A stretch of DNA of 25,049 nt from Actinomycetales bacterium (GTDB lineage: Bacteria; Actinomycetota; Actinomycetes; Actinomycetales; Dermabacteraceae), in NCBI GenBank assembly GCA_012799425.1, contig JAAZLF010000315.1:1-25049 (forward strand), in the 5' to 3' direction. The notes below the pieces were generated by a model, which was not told the origin of the DNA, ran no database searches, and saw nothing but the letters and a program-made list of their open reading frames with translations. Shown piece by piece: positions 24,329 to 25,049 of the stretch (the stretch's first letter is position 1; the number at the start of each line of letters is the position of its first letter). Position numbers and translations under genes: made by a program.

Positions 24329-24453
24329 TCGTCCACAACTGTGCACTGCCGAAGGGCCGGTCAGAGCGTTGTGAACAGCGAGGATGTCTGTTCCTCCACA
24401 GCCTCCCCACCGGAGTCGACAATCTGTCCACAGCAGAAGCCGAGTTGTCCACA
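24329..24453 (+). repeat. Cluster of four DnaA-box-like 9-mers
   Basis: Four sites share the pattern YYNTCCACA on the + strand: TCGTCCACA (24329-24337), TCCTCCACA (24392-24400), CTGTCCACA (24424-24432) and TTGTCCACA (24445-24453). The last differs from TTATCCACA only by A to G, as is usual in high-GC actinobacteria. A fifth related site, CTGTTCACA, is on the minus strand (24378-24370). Start-to-start distances are 63, 32 and 21 bases, close to 6, 3 and 2 helical turns. Possible functions are DnaA titration or control of a neighbour; another regulator could also bind. Confidence 0.5.
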
Positions 24454-24510
24454 GTCGGTCCCCGGCCGTCCTTTGACCCGCCCGGTGCGCAGGCGCTAAG
24501 TTTCCCTCCA

Positions 24511-24586
24511 CGTGGGACCCCGGGATAACTAGCAGGACGCACACGGGGAAGGTGCGCGTGGTGCTGAGCGCCCCCGGGGTCCCACG
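24511..24586. repeat. Long imperfect hairpin with perfect 14-bp arms
   Basis: The arms 24511-24524 and 24573-24586 are exact inverted copies (14 bp) with 48 bases between them. Inside, AGCA/TGCT (24531-24534 with 24562-24565) and an 8-bp stem with one mismatch (24537-24544 with 24552-24559) close a 7-base loop. As RNA it would form one long rod about 76 bases long. It may be a small RNA, a regulatory leader or a DNA element. I do not recognise a named family. Confidence 0.5.
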
Positions 24587-24749
24587 GCCCTCCAAGGCCT
24601 CACGCCGCCTTCGGGGCCTCCGATGTCGGCTCGTCGTGCGCACTTCCTCAGCTCCTCGCAGAGCTCCCCTGACCCGAAGCGCGCGACGGGCCGCCCCGAT
24701 CGGGCCACTGACCACACCCCCTGATTCGTTCGGTGCCAGCCCGCGCCGT

Positions 24750-24755
24750 TACAGT
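24750..24755 (+). promoter_or_regulatory. Candidate -10 of the DUF5679 gene
   Basis: TACAGT fits TANNNT and would give a leader of roughly 68 bases before ATG 24830. No clear -35 precedes it. Confidence 0.4.
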
Positions 24756-24829
24756 GGATCCGGTCCGGACCTCGCGGCGCCAGCCGCGCACCCGGGACGT
24801 ACATCAATGACAAGCAACGAGGAGCGGAT

Positions 24830-24988
24830 ATGGCCGACGAGACCTATGCCGGAGAGTTCTACTGCGTCAAGTGCCGTGAGAAGCGGGAGGCCGAGGGCAA
24901 CGTCGTCGTCTCCAACGGCCGCCGCATGGCCAAGGCCGTGTGCCCGGAGTGCGGTACCAAGCTGAACCGGATCCTCGGCAAGGCCTGA
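24830..24988 (+). CDS. DUF5679 small zinc-ribbon protein
   Basis: The gene encodes only 52 residues. GAGGAG (24819-24824) lies five bases before ATG 24830, an excellent ribosome site. Two CxxC knuckles, YCVKC (residues 11-15) and CPECGTK (38-44), should bind one zinc ion. The middle, SNGRRMAKAV, is basic, and the end NRILGKA is typical of the family, which is widespread in Actinobacteria and of unknown function. Size and fold suggest a nucleic-acid or ribosome-associated role, but that is inference. The full length is present. Confidence 0.9.
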   Translation: MADETYAGEFYCVKCREKREAEGNVVVSNGRRMAKAVCPECGTKLNRILGKA

Positions 24989-25007
24989 GCTAAGCACGAG
25001 CGGCCGG

Positions 25008-25026
25008 GGATCAGGCGATCTGATCC
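25008..25026. terminator. Short inverted repeat after the DUF5679 gene
   Basis: GGATCAG (25008-25014) and CTGATCC (25020-25026) form a perfect 7-bp stem with a 5-base loop, 19 bases after the stop. It also covers the last codons of the putative minus-strand gene. It may serve as a terminator for either; there is no T-tract. Confidence 0.3.
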
Positions 25027-25049
25027 ACGTACTGCCACGAGGGGCGGGG
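25011..25049 (-). CDS. Probable C-terminal end of a minus-strand gene (truncated by window edge)
   Basis: Reading the minus strand from the window edge gives twelve codons ending ...SWQYVDQIA and then TGA (25013-25011). The composition looks like a protein C-terminus and a convergent gene would fit the local layout. Twelve residues are too few to identify a family, and the reading frame is assumed. Confidence 0.3.
   Translation of the reverse strand, partial: PRPSWQYVDQIA

Larger units (their letters stand above)
24292..24829. other. 538-nt non-coding region between YgjP-like and DUF5679 genes
   Basis: No ORF here has a convincing start or protein-like composition, and several frames open only because of high GC. 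The region holds a cluster of CCACA boxes (24329-24453), a long inverted repeat (24511-24586) and, at the right, the promoter of the DUF5679 gene. It is the longest gene-free stretch in the window and slightly less GC-rich on its left side. I found no tRNA, tmRNA, SRP RNA or RNase P RNA signature. Confidence 0.6.

Noticed and set aside
24329..24453. Chromosomal origin oriC
   Set aside because: DnaA-like boxes are present, but dnaA, dnaN and rpmH are not, there is no clear AT-rich unwinding element, and the cluster is small. A non-origin DnaA site is more likely.
24511..24586. SRP (4.5S) RNA, tmRNA or RNase P RNA
   Set aside because: The conserved loops of these RNAs (for example the GGAAG/AGCAG SRP tip arrangement) are not found in the expected order.
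24284..24715. ORFs in both directions across the long intergenic region
   Set aside because: No ribosome sites, no recognisable domains and frame overlap with several alternatives; composition typical of GC-driven spurious frames.
1..25049. Mobile elements, CRISPR arrays, tRNA genes or phage genes
   Set aside because: No transposase, integrase, regular repeat-spacer pattern, T-loop signature or structural phage protein was found by reading; gene content is ordinary chromosomal.

Overview
The window is gene-dense, very GC-rich DNA with short intergenic gaps, frequent GTG/TTG starts and stop/start overlaps. Gene content points to a high-GC actinomycete: a DUF3417-type glycogen phosphorylase, EttA, a group II truncated globin, a Zincin_2/DUF2342 protein and DUF5679. 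I would guess the Micrococcales, perhaps close to Brachybacterium, but that is an inference from gene style and cannot be proved here. No rRNA, tRNA, IS element, prophage or CRISPR array was seen.

Layout. 1-7334: the end of an ABC exporter ATPase, a DUF402 protein and aminopeptidase N on the + strand, then an MscS channel with a truncated globin. Next comes a divergent pair of thioesterases, a 4HBT hotdog protein (-) and TesB (+), driven by back-to-back promoters. 7351-11889: a minus-strand thiamin salvage operon with its promoter and TPP riboswitch, in the order thiD-tenA fusion, MFS transporter, thiM, thiE. Every junction is a 4-nt ATGA or GTGA overlap. 11937-15858: an orphan sugar-type binding lipoprotein downstream of glycogen phosphorylase. 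16156-17712: a single-pass membrane protein that looks like a decayed ECF sigma factor joined to an RskA-like anti-sigma factor. 17741-17786: a long bidirectional terminator. 17801-21420: ettA, a HAD phosphatase and a PDZ/Lon (YlbL-type) membrane protease, all minus strand. 21538-24291: a Zincin_2 protein overlapping a Nudix hydrolase, facing a YgjP-like zinc peptidase. 24292-24829: a 538-nt non-coding region holding a cluster of DnaA-box-like sites and a large imperfect hairpin. 24830-24988: a 52-residue zinc-ribbon protein (DUF5679). 25011-25049: probably the last codons of a minus-strand gene.

How the parts work together. The thi operon phosphorylates HMP (ThiD) and thiazole alcohol (ThiM), joins them (ThiE), and recycles degraded pyrimidines (TenA); the MFS protein is its likely importer. 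All of it sits under one TPP sensor. No thiC or thiG is present, so this is salvage rather than de novo synthesis. GlgP plus the binding protein suggests glucan handling.

The points most worth following are the sigma/anti-sigma fusion, the helically phased DnaA-box-like cluster with the adjacent hairpin, the thiD start region (an AUG inside the riboswitch P1 stem followed by an in-frame amber codon), the MFS transporter of the TPP operon, and a repeated TANNNT-N6/7-start-codon arrangement that implies leaderless mRNAs.
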